From Desulfosudis oleivorans (GTDB lineage: Bacteria > Desulfobacterota > Desulfobacteria > Desulfobacterales > SURF-7): 64,000 nucleotides of DNA. The stretch is taken from NCBI GenBank assembly GCA_020723325.1, contig DYJD01000003.1, forward strand, positions 103,822-167,821. The letters are read 5' to 3'. Positions 8,880 through 18,047 of the stretch are shown piece after piece. The notes under the pieces were generated by a model. It had not been told where the DNA came from. It made no database searches and saw only the letters and a list, made by a program, of their open reading frames with translations. How positions within the stretch are numbered: position 1 is the stretch's first letter; each line of letters begins with the position of its first letter. Position numbers and translations under genes: made by a program.

Positions 8880-11096
8880 TTAATGCATGGCAGCCCGGGC
8901 CATGGGCTGCTCTTCATAGGTGGAACGCACCACCGGCCGCTTTTTCAGGATCTTTTTCGGTTTTTCAACAGGTTGTAACGCCACCGGTTTTTTCTTGGGC
9001 CTGGGCCGGGAAGCCTGCAACGCTTTTTTGCGTTTTTCAGCCAGGGCCTTTTTGGCCAGGCCGGCCACCTGGGCAAAATCCTCATCGCTGAAAACCCCTT
9101 TATGGCCGGAAATGGCGGCCAGTTTCATGCCGTGTTTCAAGGCCAGGTCGTAAATATCATTGACCTTTTGCCATTCGATTTCCCGGCCCACGGTATAGGT
9201 TTCAAAACGGCCTTCCAGGGCCAGGGCAATGGTTTCAGCCATGCAGGCGTAAGTTACCCGTGGGGGCAGGCCGATGTCCCGCATTTCCGGATTGCCGGGC
9301 AGTTCGATTTCGCCGGACTCGATCACCAGCACATCCGGCCGCTTTTCCACCTCTTCAGGGGACAGGTCCAAGGGCCGGGCCACGTCCGTGATCACACAGC
9401 CGGGTTTGACCTTCATGATATCCAGCACGCTTTTGCCGGCCGCCGAGGTGGTGGTCACGATCACATCCATGTCCGCGAGATATTTGTCCGCCCGTGTGGA
9501 AACGGTCACCTTGGCCTGGGGGGTCTCCTCCCGGATGATCTGCTTCAGGGCCAGCAGGCGGGCATCGCGAATATCCACCATGACCACTTGGTCGAACATT
9601 TGGGCCAGCAAGCGGCAGCACACGGCGCCGATGGAACCTGAGGCACCCACCACCATGGCCTTGGCATGGATCCGGCTTTTTCTGGATTTGACTTTGATGA
9701 GTTTCATGCGTTTCACGGCTTCCACAGCGGCCCAGATGGCCCCTGCCGCGCTGAGGCTGTTGCCGGTGGTGATGGGGATATCGGCCCTGCGGGACACGGT
9801 CACGCCGGCGTCCCCCACGATTTTGGTAAAGGCGCCCAGGCCCATGATCTGAGCCCCGAGACTTTTAGCCAGCTCGGCAGCCTGAAGCAGTTGACGGTAG
9901 GTGAATTCCGGGGCCTTGGCCAGCATTTGCTTGGGGGTCCCGCCCACGGTGATCAGCCAGCCTTCGGCTTCCGCGCCGCACGGGGATTTAATTCCCGTTA
10001 CCTTTGAATACACAAAGGGCGGCAAATAGGCGCAGGCCTTTTCCACCCAGTTGATGAAATTCTTGGGTGCGTAACGGGAAATGAACTCCAGGGGTTTGAC
10101 CTTGAGAAAATGTTGCTGGGACAGGGGGTGGATGACAAAGGCAAAACGGGTCTTGCGTTTTTGCTTGCTGAAAGGATAGATCACCCGCGGGTCCAGGCGC
10201 TGTTCGCTCACGATTTCCAGGAGATCGTCATCGGTGATTTCATCCAGGGGCCGGTCCAGGGCCGCCATGATCATGGCTTCCAGCACATTGACGGCCACCA
10301 CCTGCTGCAGGATTTTGGGGGTGGTGTCAATGATGATTTCCACGCCGCGCTCCTTAAGCAATTGCACCCGGTCGTCATAGGCCGTGGCGGTGACCACGAT
10401 CTTGCCGCCCAGCTCGTCCACGAAAAAGTTTTGAATGTATTTATGAAAATCCTGATAGGGGATGACCACCACCTGGGCCTCCTTCACCGCCCGGCGGAAC
10501 AGATAATTGTCGATGCCCCGCAGGGGCGCCAGCCGGTCGGTGACGGCTTTCAGGGGCAGCCATTGCATGAAGCGGTGGAGGCCGCGGGCGTATTTTTCAA
10601 GCTCCTGCAAGGATTTCAAGAGATTGGGCAGGCCCTTTTCGATCAATGGATCGGCAAAGATCAGGTTGGGGGTATACTCGGCCATGACTTTCGAGAGGCG
10701 GTAGCTGAACATGCCGGACATGAACAACACCCGGGCGTTGCTGAAATAATTGCCTTTGCCCAGCTTGTAATTGACGTGGCGCAGGGACCATTCATAAGCC
10801 ACCCGCCGCATGGCGGTACCGATGGTGATCGGGGTATGCAGGGTTTTGCCGACTTCCAGGAGGGTTTCCGTGTCCCGGCGTACCAGACGGTTGGAGCCGA
10901 TGGCATAGGGGAACTTGACGTCCCCCAGCCCGATCACATGGGCCTTTTGATCCCAGGCCTTCATGAGCTCGGCGGCCTGTTCCACATTGCCATCGGTGCC
11001 GATTCGCCGGATGTGAAAGTCCGTCCCTAGAAATTGGGTGGAAAGTTCATAATTTTTATCACTGGCGCCAAGGCTGATACTGACAATCTCTTTCAT
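8880..11096 (-). CDS. Two-part NAD(P)-dependent oxidoreductase: N-terminal quinate-5-dehydrogenase-like region plus C-terminal region resembling long-chain acyl-ACP reductase (AAR)
   Basis: N-term MKEIVSISLGASDKNYELSTQFLGTDFHIRRIGTDGN; C-term FAFVIHPLSQQHF..., Rossmann motif VVGASGSIGAVCCRLLAQ, and YACMAETIALALEGRFETYTVGREIEWQKVNDIYDLALKHGMKLAAIS, which parallels the cyanobacterial AAR C-terminus as I recall it. Start moved to ATG 11096, which has a GGGGGAGG RBS. Confidence 0.65.
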   Translation of the reverse strand: MKEIVSISLGASDKNYELSTQFLGTDFHIRRIGTDGNVEQAAELMKAWDQKAHVIGLGDVKFPYAIGSNRLVRRDTETLLEVGKTLHTPITIGTAMRRVAYEWSLRHVNYKLGKGNYFSNARVLFMSGMFSYRLSKVMAEYTPNLIFADPLIEKGLPNLLKSLQELEKYARGLHRFMQWLPLKAVTDRLAPLRGIDNYLFRRAVKEAQVVVIPYQDFHKYIQNFFVDELGGKIVVTATAYDDRVQLLKERGVEIIIDTTPKILQQVVAVNVLEAMIMAALDRPLDEITDDDLLEIVSEQRLDPRVIYPFSKQKRKTRFAFVIHPLSQQHFLKVKPLEFISRYAPKNFINWVEKACAYLPPFVYSKVTGIKSPCGAEAEGWLITVGGTPKQMLAKAPEFTYRQLLQAAELAKSLGAQIMGLGAFTKIVGDAGVTVSRRADIPITTGNSLSAAGAIWAAVEAVKRMKLIKVKSRKSRIHAKAMVVGASGSIGAVCCRLLAQMFDQVVMVDIRDARLLALKQIIREETPQAKVTVSTRADKYLADMDVIVTTTSAAGKSVLDIMKVKPGCVITDVARPLDLSPEEVEKRPDVLVIESGEIELPGNPEMRDIGLPPRVTYACMAETIALALEGRFETYTVGREIEWQKVNDIYDLALKHGMKLAAISGHKGVFSDEDFAQVAGLAKKALAEKRKKALQASRPRPKKKPVALQPVEKPKKILKKRPVVRSTYEEQPMARAAMH

Positions 11097-11323
11097 GGTC
11101 CACCTCCCCCTTTGAAGCGTCATGGAAGGAAACACTGCGACGCTTTCCATGGCAAAGAAAAAATCCTTGTCCTTAAAACCGTTGATGATTGGTTCATCAG
11201 CGGTTTTGCCTGGGATGCAAGCCTAAATTGTGGTTGAATGTTTTGGGCTGGATGAAAATCAACTACTATTAGTGCATGACTATATGTAAGGAATTTTCGG
11301 AAGTCAATAGCATAGTTTATACG

Positions 11324-11403
11324 GGCCTTGATCACCGTTTCGGCCATCCTCCTTTGTGGGAGCGGCTTCCAGCCGCGATAAGGCCGAAACAATGACCAAG
11401 ACC
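11324..11403. repeat. 80-bp REP-like palindromic element, copy 1
   Basis: Outer arms GGCCTTGATCACCGTTTCGGCC / GGCCGAAACAATGACCAAGACC and inner hairpin GCGGCTTCCAGCCGC; about 94% identical to 18048-18127. Confidence 0.9.
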
Positions 11404-11420
11404 TATGTACGCAACTCTCT

Positions 11421-13244
11421 CTACCCGCGGGAAGCGCGCGCGGCGGCCATGCGGGCCACCCAATCAGCCACGGCCCGCGAGATCCGGCCGCCCTCCAGGC
11501 GCTGGAAGAGATAGAGCAATCGGGCCATGCGGCCCGGAATGATGAGAAATTGCTGTTTGCGAATACCCTTGACAATAACCCGGGCAACATATTCGGGAGT
11601 CAAGGAGCCGGCCAGGCGTTTGACCGCCCGGGCTTCAGCCGGGATGGTCTTGCTTTCTTCCTGGATCATGGGGGTTTTTACTTCCGGCGGACAGACCAAC
11701 GCCACTCGGATGCCGTGGGGCGCCAGCTCGGCCCGCAGGCATTCGGAAAAACCCACCAGGGCGAATTTGGAAGTGCCGTAAGCGGTATAGCCGAACATGC
11801 CCATGAGGCCGGCGGCGGAAGCGATGTTGACGATCAAACCCCGGCCCTGTTTTTTCATTTCCGGCAACAGGGCCAGAATCAGATGGCGGGGGCCGTAGAG
11901 GTTGGTTTTGATGATGGCATCAAATGTCCGGCTGGCGATGTTTTCAAAATAATCCGCTGCAATGATGCCGGCGCCGTTGATGAGGATGTCCGGCACACCA
12001 GTCAAATCCAGGGCCTTGCGGATGGTGGATCGGACGGCCTCCTCGTCGGTCACGTCCAGGGGCAGGGCGATCAGTTTCTGGCGGGGATGGCGTTTGAGGG
12101 CGTCCAAGGCCAGGCGGGCCAACTCCAGCTTGTGCGGGTCCCTGGCAAACAGCACCAGATGGGCGCCCTGTTGCACCAGCAAGCGGGCGGTTTCAAGGCC
12201 GATGCCGCTGGAGCCGCCGGTGAGATAGACCACCTGGTTGTGAAAATCCGCGATTTTGGCGGTGGCGGCCGGCCGGTATTGGGTCTCAACCCATTCTTGG
12301 ATTTCCGCCATGGCGGTTTCAAGGGAAACCGCGCTGCGCCAGCCCAGCTCGGTTTTGGCGCGCTGATTGTCCACGTCGTTGTTTTTGCCCATGACGCCGG
12401 CCGCCAGGCGCGTCAAAGGCGGACGGAGGCCGAAGGGAGTAAACAGTCTTTCCAGCAGCAGGCCGATGCTCCAAGCGGCTGCAAAGGGCATGCTGCCAAA
12501 GGGCTTGCGATTGATCCAGGCTCCCACGGTTTTCAAGTATTGGCCCCAGGTGATGGGATAGTCGTCCCGGAAATGATAGGTCCGGTTCACGGCCTTTTCC
12601 GATTCGGCGGCCAGGACGGCGCCGTTTACCAGGTTGCGGATATAAACAAAAGCCCCGGGCGCCTTGCCGCCGGCAATGAGCGGCAGGGGCCCGCGTAGAT
12701 AGCCGTCCAGCACATCCTTGATCCAGACGCTGCCCGGCCCGATCACATTGGCCGGCCGGATGATGGTATAGCCCAGCCCCTTGCGGCCGCAGAAATCCGC
12801 CACCAGGTCTTCGGCCTGGATCTTGGTGTCGCAATAGGGAATGCCGGTGAGTTTCCGCTCGGCGTCCTCGCTAAGGCCGGCCAGATCGCGGTCCAGACCC
12901 AGGGCCGCGATGGAGGAAAAATAGACAAAGCGCCGCACCTGATCCGTGCAGGCTTCCAGCAGGTTGCGGGTGCCGTCCACCATGACGGCGCGGAAAGCAC
13001 CCAGGCTGCCCCAGTCCGCCACCCGGGCCGCCAGGTGAAAGACCAGGTCCACCTGGTCGGTTACGCCTTGCAGGGTTTCTTTTTTCGTGAGATCTCCGCG
13101 AAATATCTCCAGCCCGGCTTTTTCCGCTGCCGCGGCATCCTCCCTGGGCAGAAACAGCCCTCTGACGCTGTAGCCTTTGTCCAATAAAGCCTGGGAAAGA
13201 AAACTGCCGATGAATCCGCCGGCGCCGGTGACGAGTGCTTTCAT
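11421..13244 (-). CDS. Tandem fusion: extended SDR (NAD-epimerase/3-beta-HSD-like) plus classical SDR
   Basis: MKALVTGAGGFIGSFLSQALLDKG with PYCDTKIQAE (YxxxK); second domain VVYLTGGSSGIGLETARLL with YTAYGTSKFALVG (YxxxK). Start set to ATG 13244 after a GGAGAT RBS. Confidence 0.85.
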   Translation of the reverse strand: MKALVTGAGGFIGSFLSQALLDKGYSVRGLFLPREDAAAAEKAGLEIFRGDLTKKETLQGVTDQVDLVFHLAARVADWGSLGAFRAVMVDGTRNLLEACTDQVRRFVYFSSIAALGLDRDLAGLSEDAERKLTGIPYCDTKIQAEDLVADFCGRKGLGYTIIRPANVIGPGSVWIKDVLDGYLRGPLPLIAGGKAPGAFVYIRNLVNGAVLAAESEKAVNRTYHFRDDYPITWGQYLKTVGAWINRKPFGSMPFAAAWSIGLLLERLFTPFGLRPPLTRLAAGVMGKNNDVDNQRAKTELGWRSAVSLETAMAEIQEWVETQYRPAATAKIADFHNQVVYLTGGSSGIGLETARLLVQQGAHLVLFARDPHKLELARLALDALKRHPRQKLIALPLDVTDEEAVRSTIRKALDLTGVPDILINGAGIIAADYFENIASRTFDAIIKTNLYGPRHLILALLPEMKKQGRGLIVNIASAAGLMGMFGYTAYGTSKFALVGFSECLRAELAPHGIRVALVCPPEVKTPMIQEESKTIPAEARAVKRLAGSLTPEYVARVIVKGIRKQQFLIIPGRMARLLYLFQRLEGGRISRAVADWVARMAAARASRG

Positions 13245-13254
13245 TTTAAATCTC

Positions 13255-16200
13255 CTATATTCCATATTCGGCCCGGGCGATCAGTTCGAGCTGCAAGTCC
13301 CGGTTGAGGGTGACAAAATAGGCATTGTACCCGGAAATGCGCACCAGCAGGTTGCGGTAGTTTTCCGGATGGGCCATGGCGTCTTTCAGGGTTTCCGAGG
13401 TGACCACGTTCATTTGCATTTGCATGCCGCCCAGGTCGAAAAAGGTCTTTACATAGGCGAACATGTTGTCCACGATGCGCCGGCGGTCGTCACCGGCCGC
13501 CGGCACCACCTTGACGTTGAAGGCGATGTTGTTGTTGATGTTCTCCGGCGCCAGGCGGGCCACATCGCGGATGTTGTCCAGCAGGTTCTTGGAGGCATTG
13601 GGTTCCGGGGTCAAGCCTGGCGTAAAGGGCTTGCCGGCCAGCTTGCCCGAGGGCAGGGCGCCGCTCAAGGTGCCGTAGATGACATGGTTGGACATGGACC
13701 AGAAACCCACGGTATATTTACCCCCGCGATAGTTGGCGTGGCTGCCGTAAGCGTCATGGGCAAATTTGGTGATGCGGTCGGCCATGGCCACGGCCTCGTC
13801 GCTGCCTGAGCCGAACAAGGGCACCTTGCGGGTCACCAGGGCCAAAAGGGCCGGATCATTTTCAAAATTCCGGTCCACGGCTTGTTTCAGTTGGGCAAAG
13901 CTCACGCGTTTCTCGTCAAAGACCAGACGTTTAATGACCAGCAGGGAATCGGTGACGTCCGCCAGGCCGATGCAAGCCGCACCGGAACTGTTGTAGCGCG
14001 CGCCGCCGTGGGTGAGGTCTTTGCCGAGGGCGATGCAGTCCTCGATAAGGCTGGAAAGCAAGGGGGTGGGCCGGATGACCTGATGGGCCTTGCCGAGCAT
14101 GTTGTTGTAGGCCACGGAATGGTCGATGAGAAAACGGAACTGGGTGGTGAAGGCCTTGAAAAATTCATCAAAGGTCTTGAAATCCCCGGTTTCCACCCGG
14201 CCCGTGTCCGGCCCCAGCTTCCAGTTCATGAGGGGATGGCGGCCGTTGTTCAGGGCCATTTCCAGGGCCGCCACCATGTTCATCATCTGAAAATTGGTAT
14301 GGCCGATGTGGCGGCCGGAAAGGGTGGGCTCCACGCAGCCGGTGGCCGACCAGTTGTTCACATCCGCCGGATCATAATTGAATTCAGCGAGGGCCGCGGC
14401 AATAGCCTTGTCATTGTGCAGGGAGGGGGTGGCGGCGGTGACCAGGTTGACCTCGCACAGGCGTTTGAGATAGGTCTCGCTGTTTTTACCCGGATGAAAG
14501 CGGGCGTTGACATTGGGGTCGCGGATGCTGAGCATTTCCGTGACCTTGAGGAAAATATAGGTCATGTCGTTGACCGCGTCTTCCCCTGCCGGAGTCACGC
14601 CCCCCAGGGTGATGGCTTGGGTGGAGGAAGCGCCGCCGAAATACCAGTTGGCCAGATCCGGGGTCAAAGGCAGATGGTCGGTGCAGCGCATGATTAAGCA
14701 GGCCGTGAGTTCGATGGCGTTTTTAAGGTAGGCTGCCTTTTCTTCCTGGGTGTGCAAGGCAGCCATGTCCGCGGCAAAATAAGGCTGGAGCCATTGATCC
14801 AGGCGGCCTAGGGAAAGGCCGGCATTGGTGTTTTCCATGTGCAGGCCCACCCAGGTGATCCAGACGGCGTTGACCGCCTCGGCCAGGGTGCGGGCCGGAT
14901 GCGCCACCACCTGGGCGCAGATGCGCGAAAGGGTTTCCAGCTCGGCTTTGCGTCGGGGCTCTTTTTCCACAGCCGCCTCTTGCGCGGCCTTGCGGCTGAG
15001 GTTTTTGGAATAGATCACCAGGCCTTCCAGGCACAGGTCCATGGCCGCGAGCTGGGCTTTCTGATCCGGGGTGAGGGGCTCTGTCTCCAGGCGGGCCTTG
15101 ATTTCCGCCTGAATGCCCCGGGCCCCGAGGCGCAGGATTTTGGGAAAATCCGGAATGGTGTGGGACAGGGCCGCCTGCTTCCAGATGAAATACACGGCAA
15201 AGCGTTCATCAATGGCCTGGCACAGGGGGGCGTCATAATTCTCCCGCACCCATTCCTTGAAATTGCGGTGGATATAATAGGGAAAAACCTCATGGTGGAG
15301 CAGGCGCAAAGTTTCCGCGGAAACATCATAGGGATTGAGGTTGCGATGGGGCACGGTGAGCAATTCGGACCAGATCATGGTGCCGTGGCTGTCCGGATAC
15401 ACCACCACGCCGATTTCCTTGGTGGTGGTGGTGCCGGCAATGAGATCGTCCTTGCGGATCAAGGGCGTGCGGTTTTCCATGAGATATTTGAAAGCCTGGG
15501 CCTGGCGCAGGGCCGGATTCCAGGGAGCGCCCTGGTTATCGGTCTCGAACCCGTTGGCTTTATGCCAGGCGGTGATCAGACACGGCCGTTCCGGGCAGAC
15601 TTCGGCCTTGGTTTCAAAGTGGATATTCAAAAAGTCCTGAATGCGTGGAAAATCCGAAAGGCTGTAAGCGGACAAATATGGATCTTCCAGAAAGCGGTCC
15701 CCGGCATCCACCCGGGCGCCCTTCAAGGGGGCGGTCTTGCGTTGCTGCAAGGCCTGGCTGAGACCAAGGTCGTGGCGGGGGGAGGCGGCCGTCAATTTCT
15801 TCAATTGGGCCTGCTTTTCCTTGCGCATCATTTTCTGCTGTTTCTTGTTCAGAAGCAGGGACAGGTAGAAGAAGAACAGGTTCATGTGGGAGGAATTGCC
15901 CACGGTGCGCAGTTCGCTTTTCATGAGCATGAAGATCTGCTCGGTAGGCGTGGCGGATAGAAGTTTGCGCACGGATTTGTCATGGGTGAAGATCAGGGTG
16001 ATGTCGCAGTTGGGCGGCAGTTGGTCGTGGACCGAGACGCGGCCGTCCTGAAAGACAACGGCGGTTGCGATACTGTTGTTTTCCGTGCGAATGCCCACAC
16101 TGAAATTGATCCAGCCCCGGTCGCTGCGCAGATAGCGATTCAGGGCCGGCCGCAGATTGAAATTGGCGGCCAGCAGCCGCAACAGGCCTTTTACCAGGAG

Positions 16201-16263
16201 ATGGGTGACGGAACGGCGACCTTCCTTTGTCGACAGATCAGTGGGTTGGGCTTGGAAGAACAT
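13255..16263 (-). CDS. Glycyl radical enzyme (PFL/dehydratase superfamily) with N-terminal SCP2-like domain
   Basis: Thiyl-radical region NNWSATGCVEPTLSGRHIGHTN (GCVEP at 14326-14340) and glycyl-radical loop VRISGYNAYFVTLNRDLQ (RISGY at 13327-13341); N-terminal ~125 aa resembles SCP2 (AVVFQDGRVSVHDQLPPNCDITLIFTHDKSVRKLL...LRTVGNSSHMNLF). Confidence 0.9.
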   Translation of the reverse strand: MFFQAQPTDLSTKEGRRSVTHLLVKGLLRLLAANFNLRPALNRYLRSDRGWINFSVGIRTENNSIATAVVFQDGRVSVHDQLPPNCDITLIFTHDKSVRKLLSATPTEQIFMLMKSELRTVGNSSHMNLFFFYLSLLLNKKQQKMMRKEKQAQLKKLTAASPRHDLGLSQALQQRKTAPLKGARVDAGDRFLEDPYLSAYSLSDFPRIQDFLNIHFETKAEVCPERPCLITAWHKANGFETDNQGAPWNPALRQAQAFKYLMENRTPLIRKDDLIAGTTTTKEIGVVVYPDSHGTMIWSELLTVPHRNLNPYDVSAETLRLLHHEVFPYYIHRNFKEWVRENYDAPLCQAIDERFAVYFIWKQAALSHTIPDFPKILRLGARGIQAEIKARLETEPLTPDQKAQLAAMDLCLEGLVIYSKNLSRKAAQEAAVEKEPRRKAELETLSRICAQVVAHPARTLAEAVNAVWITWVGLHMENTNAGLSLGRLDQWLQPYFAADMAALHTQEEKAAYLKNAIELTACLIMRCTDHLPLTPDLANWYFGGASSTQAITLGGVTPAGEDAVNDMTYIFLKVTEMLSIRDPNVNARFHPGKNSETYLKRLCEVNLVTAATPSLHNDKAIAAALAEFNYDPADVNNWSATGCVEPTLSGRHIGHTNFQMMNMVAALEMALNNGRHPLMNWKLGPDTGRVETGDFKTFDEFFKAFTTQFRFLIDHSVAYNNMLGKAHQVIRPTPLLSSLIEDCIALGKDLTHGGARYNSSGAACIGLADVTDSLLVIKRLVFDEKRVSFAQLKQAVDRNFENDPALLALVTRKVPLFGSGSDEAVAMADRITKFAHDAYGSHANYRGGKYTVGFWSMSNHVIYGTLSGALPSGKLAGKPFTPGLTPEPNASKNLLDNIRDVARLAPENINNNIAFNVKVVPAAGDDRRRIVDNMFAYVKTFFDLGGMQMQMNVVTSETLKDAMAHPENYRNLLVRISGYNAYFVTLNRDLQLELIARAEYGI

Positions 16264-16278
16264 GGTCTCCTCCTTCGG

Positions 16279-16379
16279 GATTTGAGATTTGAGATTTCAG
16301 ATTTGAGATTAATAGGTTTGAAATTCATAATGATCTTTTTCCTTGAATCTCAAATCTCAAATTTCAAATCTGAAATTTG
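16279..16379. repeat. Imperfect inverted repeat built from GATTTGA(G) units between GRE and activase genes
   Basis: Left arm gatttgagatttgagatttcagatttgagatt (16279 on) and right arm aatctcaaatctcaaatttcaaatctgaaattt (16346-16379). Confidence 0.85.
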
Positions 16380-16382
16380 TTT

Positions 16383-17300
16383 TTATACTACAGTGATGCC
16401 TTCCTCCTGTAAAATCGCTTTGCAACGGGCCATGCGCCCGGGGTCCAGAAACGTTTTCATGGGGCCGCTGTCGCCCAGGGGATCATGGCGGCCGATTTTG
16501 CGGTTCTTTTCCTGCCACAAGGGATGGTAGGGCAGTAATTGGGCTTTGCTTGCTCGACATTCCTTTAAAAAGACGGCCAGGGCGCGCAGATTGTTTTCCG
16601 TGTCGGTGATGTCCGGAATCAAAGGGGTGCGGGCCAGGATTTTGGTGTTGCCGGGGCTTTGGCAGGCGCTGAGCTTGCGGAAATTTTCCAGGATCACGGC
16701 ATTGGCGGTTCCGCAATGGCGCGCGTGCAGGGCCGGGTCCATGAGTTTGAGATCAAAATAGATCAGGTCGAGCAGGGGGTAGAGTTTGGTTTCAAAGGCC
16801 CTGAAGTCAAAAAGACCGCAGGTCTCCAGCAGGGTTTGGACGCCGGCGGCTTTAAAGGCCGAAAGCAATTCGGCGCAGAAATCCATGGCCATGACGGGTT
16901 CGCCGCCGGAAAGGGTCACGCCGCCGCCGGAAGTGTCGAAGAAAGGTTTGTCCTTGATGACTCTTTTTACGATTGCTTCCACCTCCATGGGGTTTCCCAC
17001 CCGGCTGAGGGCGCCGGAAGGGCAGACTTCCACGCATTTGAAACAAAGGGTGCAGCGTTCGCGCTGGATGAAAAAAGGATTGCCGCGGTCCAGGGCGCCC
17101 TCCGGGCAGATGCCGAGGCAGGTATCGCAGCCGACGCATTCATTCTGATCAAAGGCGATCTCCACCTGGGGCCGTTTACTTTCCGGATTGTGGCACCATT
17201 CGCAGGAAAGGGGGCAGCCTTTGAAAAAGACCACCGAGCGGATGCCCGGACCATCGTCCAAGGAATTGCCTTTGATTTCCAGGATCAATGCTTTTTTCAC
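16383..17300 (-). CDS. Glycyl-radical enzyme activating protein (radical SAM with two extra 4Fe-4S clusters)
   Basis: VVFFKGCPLSCEWCHNPES (CxxxCxxC) plus CVGCDTCLGICPEGAL and CTLCFKCVEVCPSGAL; TSGGGVTLSGGEP; adjacent to the GRE gene. Confidence 0.95.
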   Translation of the reverse strand: MKKALILEIKGNSLDDGPGIRSVVFFKGCPLSCEWCHNPESKRPQVEIAFDQNECVGCDTCLGICPEGALDRGNPFFIQRERCTLCFKCVEVCPSGALSRVGNPMEVEAIVKRVIKDKPFFDTSGGGVTLSGGEPVMAMDFCAELLSAFKAAGVQTLLETCGLFDFRAFETKLYPLLDLIYFDLKLMDPALHARHCGTANAVILENFRKLSACQSPGNTKILARTPLIPDITDTENNLRALAVFLKECRASKAQLLPYHPLWQEKNRKIGRHDPLGDSGPMKTFLDPGRMARCKAILQEEGITVV

Positions 17301-17965
17301 GGCAGTTTCCCCTTTCCGACGGCGAAAACATCCCTCCGGAAATTGGCCGCTAGGCGCTGAAGGATGCGCTCTTTGAGTTCCAGGGGCTGATCATGCATGT
17401 AGTTGAGCAAGGTGTTGTTGACGCCGGCGATATAGCCATGGGCCTGGATCCAGAAATCGATCATCAGAAAGCGGGCGGTTTCGGGCTCCATGGGCTTGTG
17501 GGTATTGCCGCAGGCTTGGATGGCTTGAATGAACAGGTCCGACACCCGCAGAGCCGTGGCCAGCTCCAAACGCGCCGCGGGCTCCATCAAGGTGTTGCGG
17601 TAGTCGTTGTATTTGGGCACATGCCAGGTGAACATCAGGTTGTAGAAATTGGCTTCCCGCAACCCGAACTCCACAAAGGCGCGCAGCATGGCCTCCACGC
17701 GGTCCAGGGGATGTTTGTGGGAGTTGCGGGCCGCCTCGCAGCAGGCATACAGATCTTCAAAACCGCGGGTCAGGATGGCGAGATAAAGTTCATCCTTGTT
17801 TTGAAAGTAGTTGTAAATGGTCTTGGCCGCTATATCCAGGCGGGCCGCCAGTTTGCGCATGCTGAAGCCGGCATAACCTTCGGCGATGATGAGTTCAACC
17901 GCCTGGGCAATGATCTCCTCCTTGACGGTTTCGATTTCCTGCTGATTGCGCTGGACCTTGGGCAT
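17297..17965 (-). CDS. TetR/AcrR family transcriptional regulator
   Basis: IIAQAVELIIAEGYAGFSMRKLAARLDIAAKTIYNYFQNKDELYLAIL N-terminal HTH; 4-nt overlap with the activase gene. Confidence 0.93.
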   Translation of the reverse strand: MPKVQRNQQEIETVKEEIIAQAVELIIAEGYAGFSMRKLAARLDIAAKTIYNYFQNKDELYLAILTRGFEDLYACCEAARNSHKHPLDRVEAMLRAFVEFGLREANFYNLMFTWHVPKYNDYRNTLMEPAARLELATALRVSDLFIQAIQACGNTHKPMEPETARFLMIDFWIQAHGYIAGVNNTLLNYMHDQPLELKERILQRLAANFRRDVFAVGKGKLP

Positions 17966-18047
17966 GGATTTTTTTCCCGATTGTTGAAATTGTTAAAAAC
18001 GATGTTACCGTAACACCGTTACTTTTGTCTTGTCAAGCAAAAAAAAC

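Noticed and set aside
10661-10906. Short minus-strand ORFs nested inside larger minus-strand genes
   Set aside because: Alternate-frame translations rich in P/W/R, overlapping a gene with clear family motifs.
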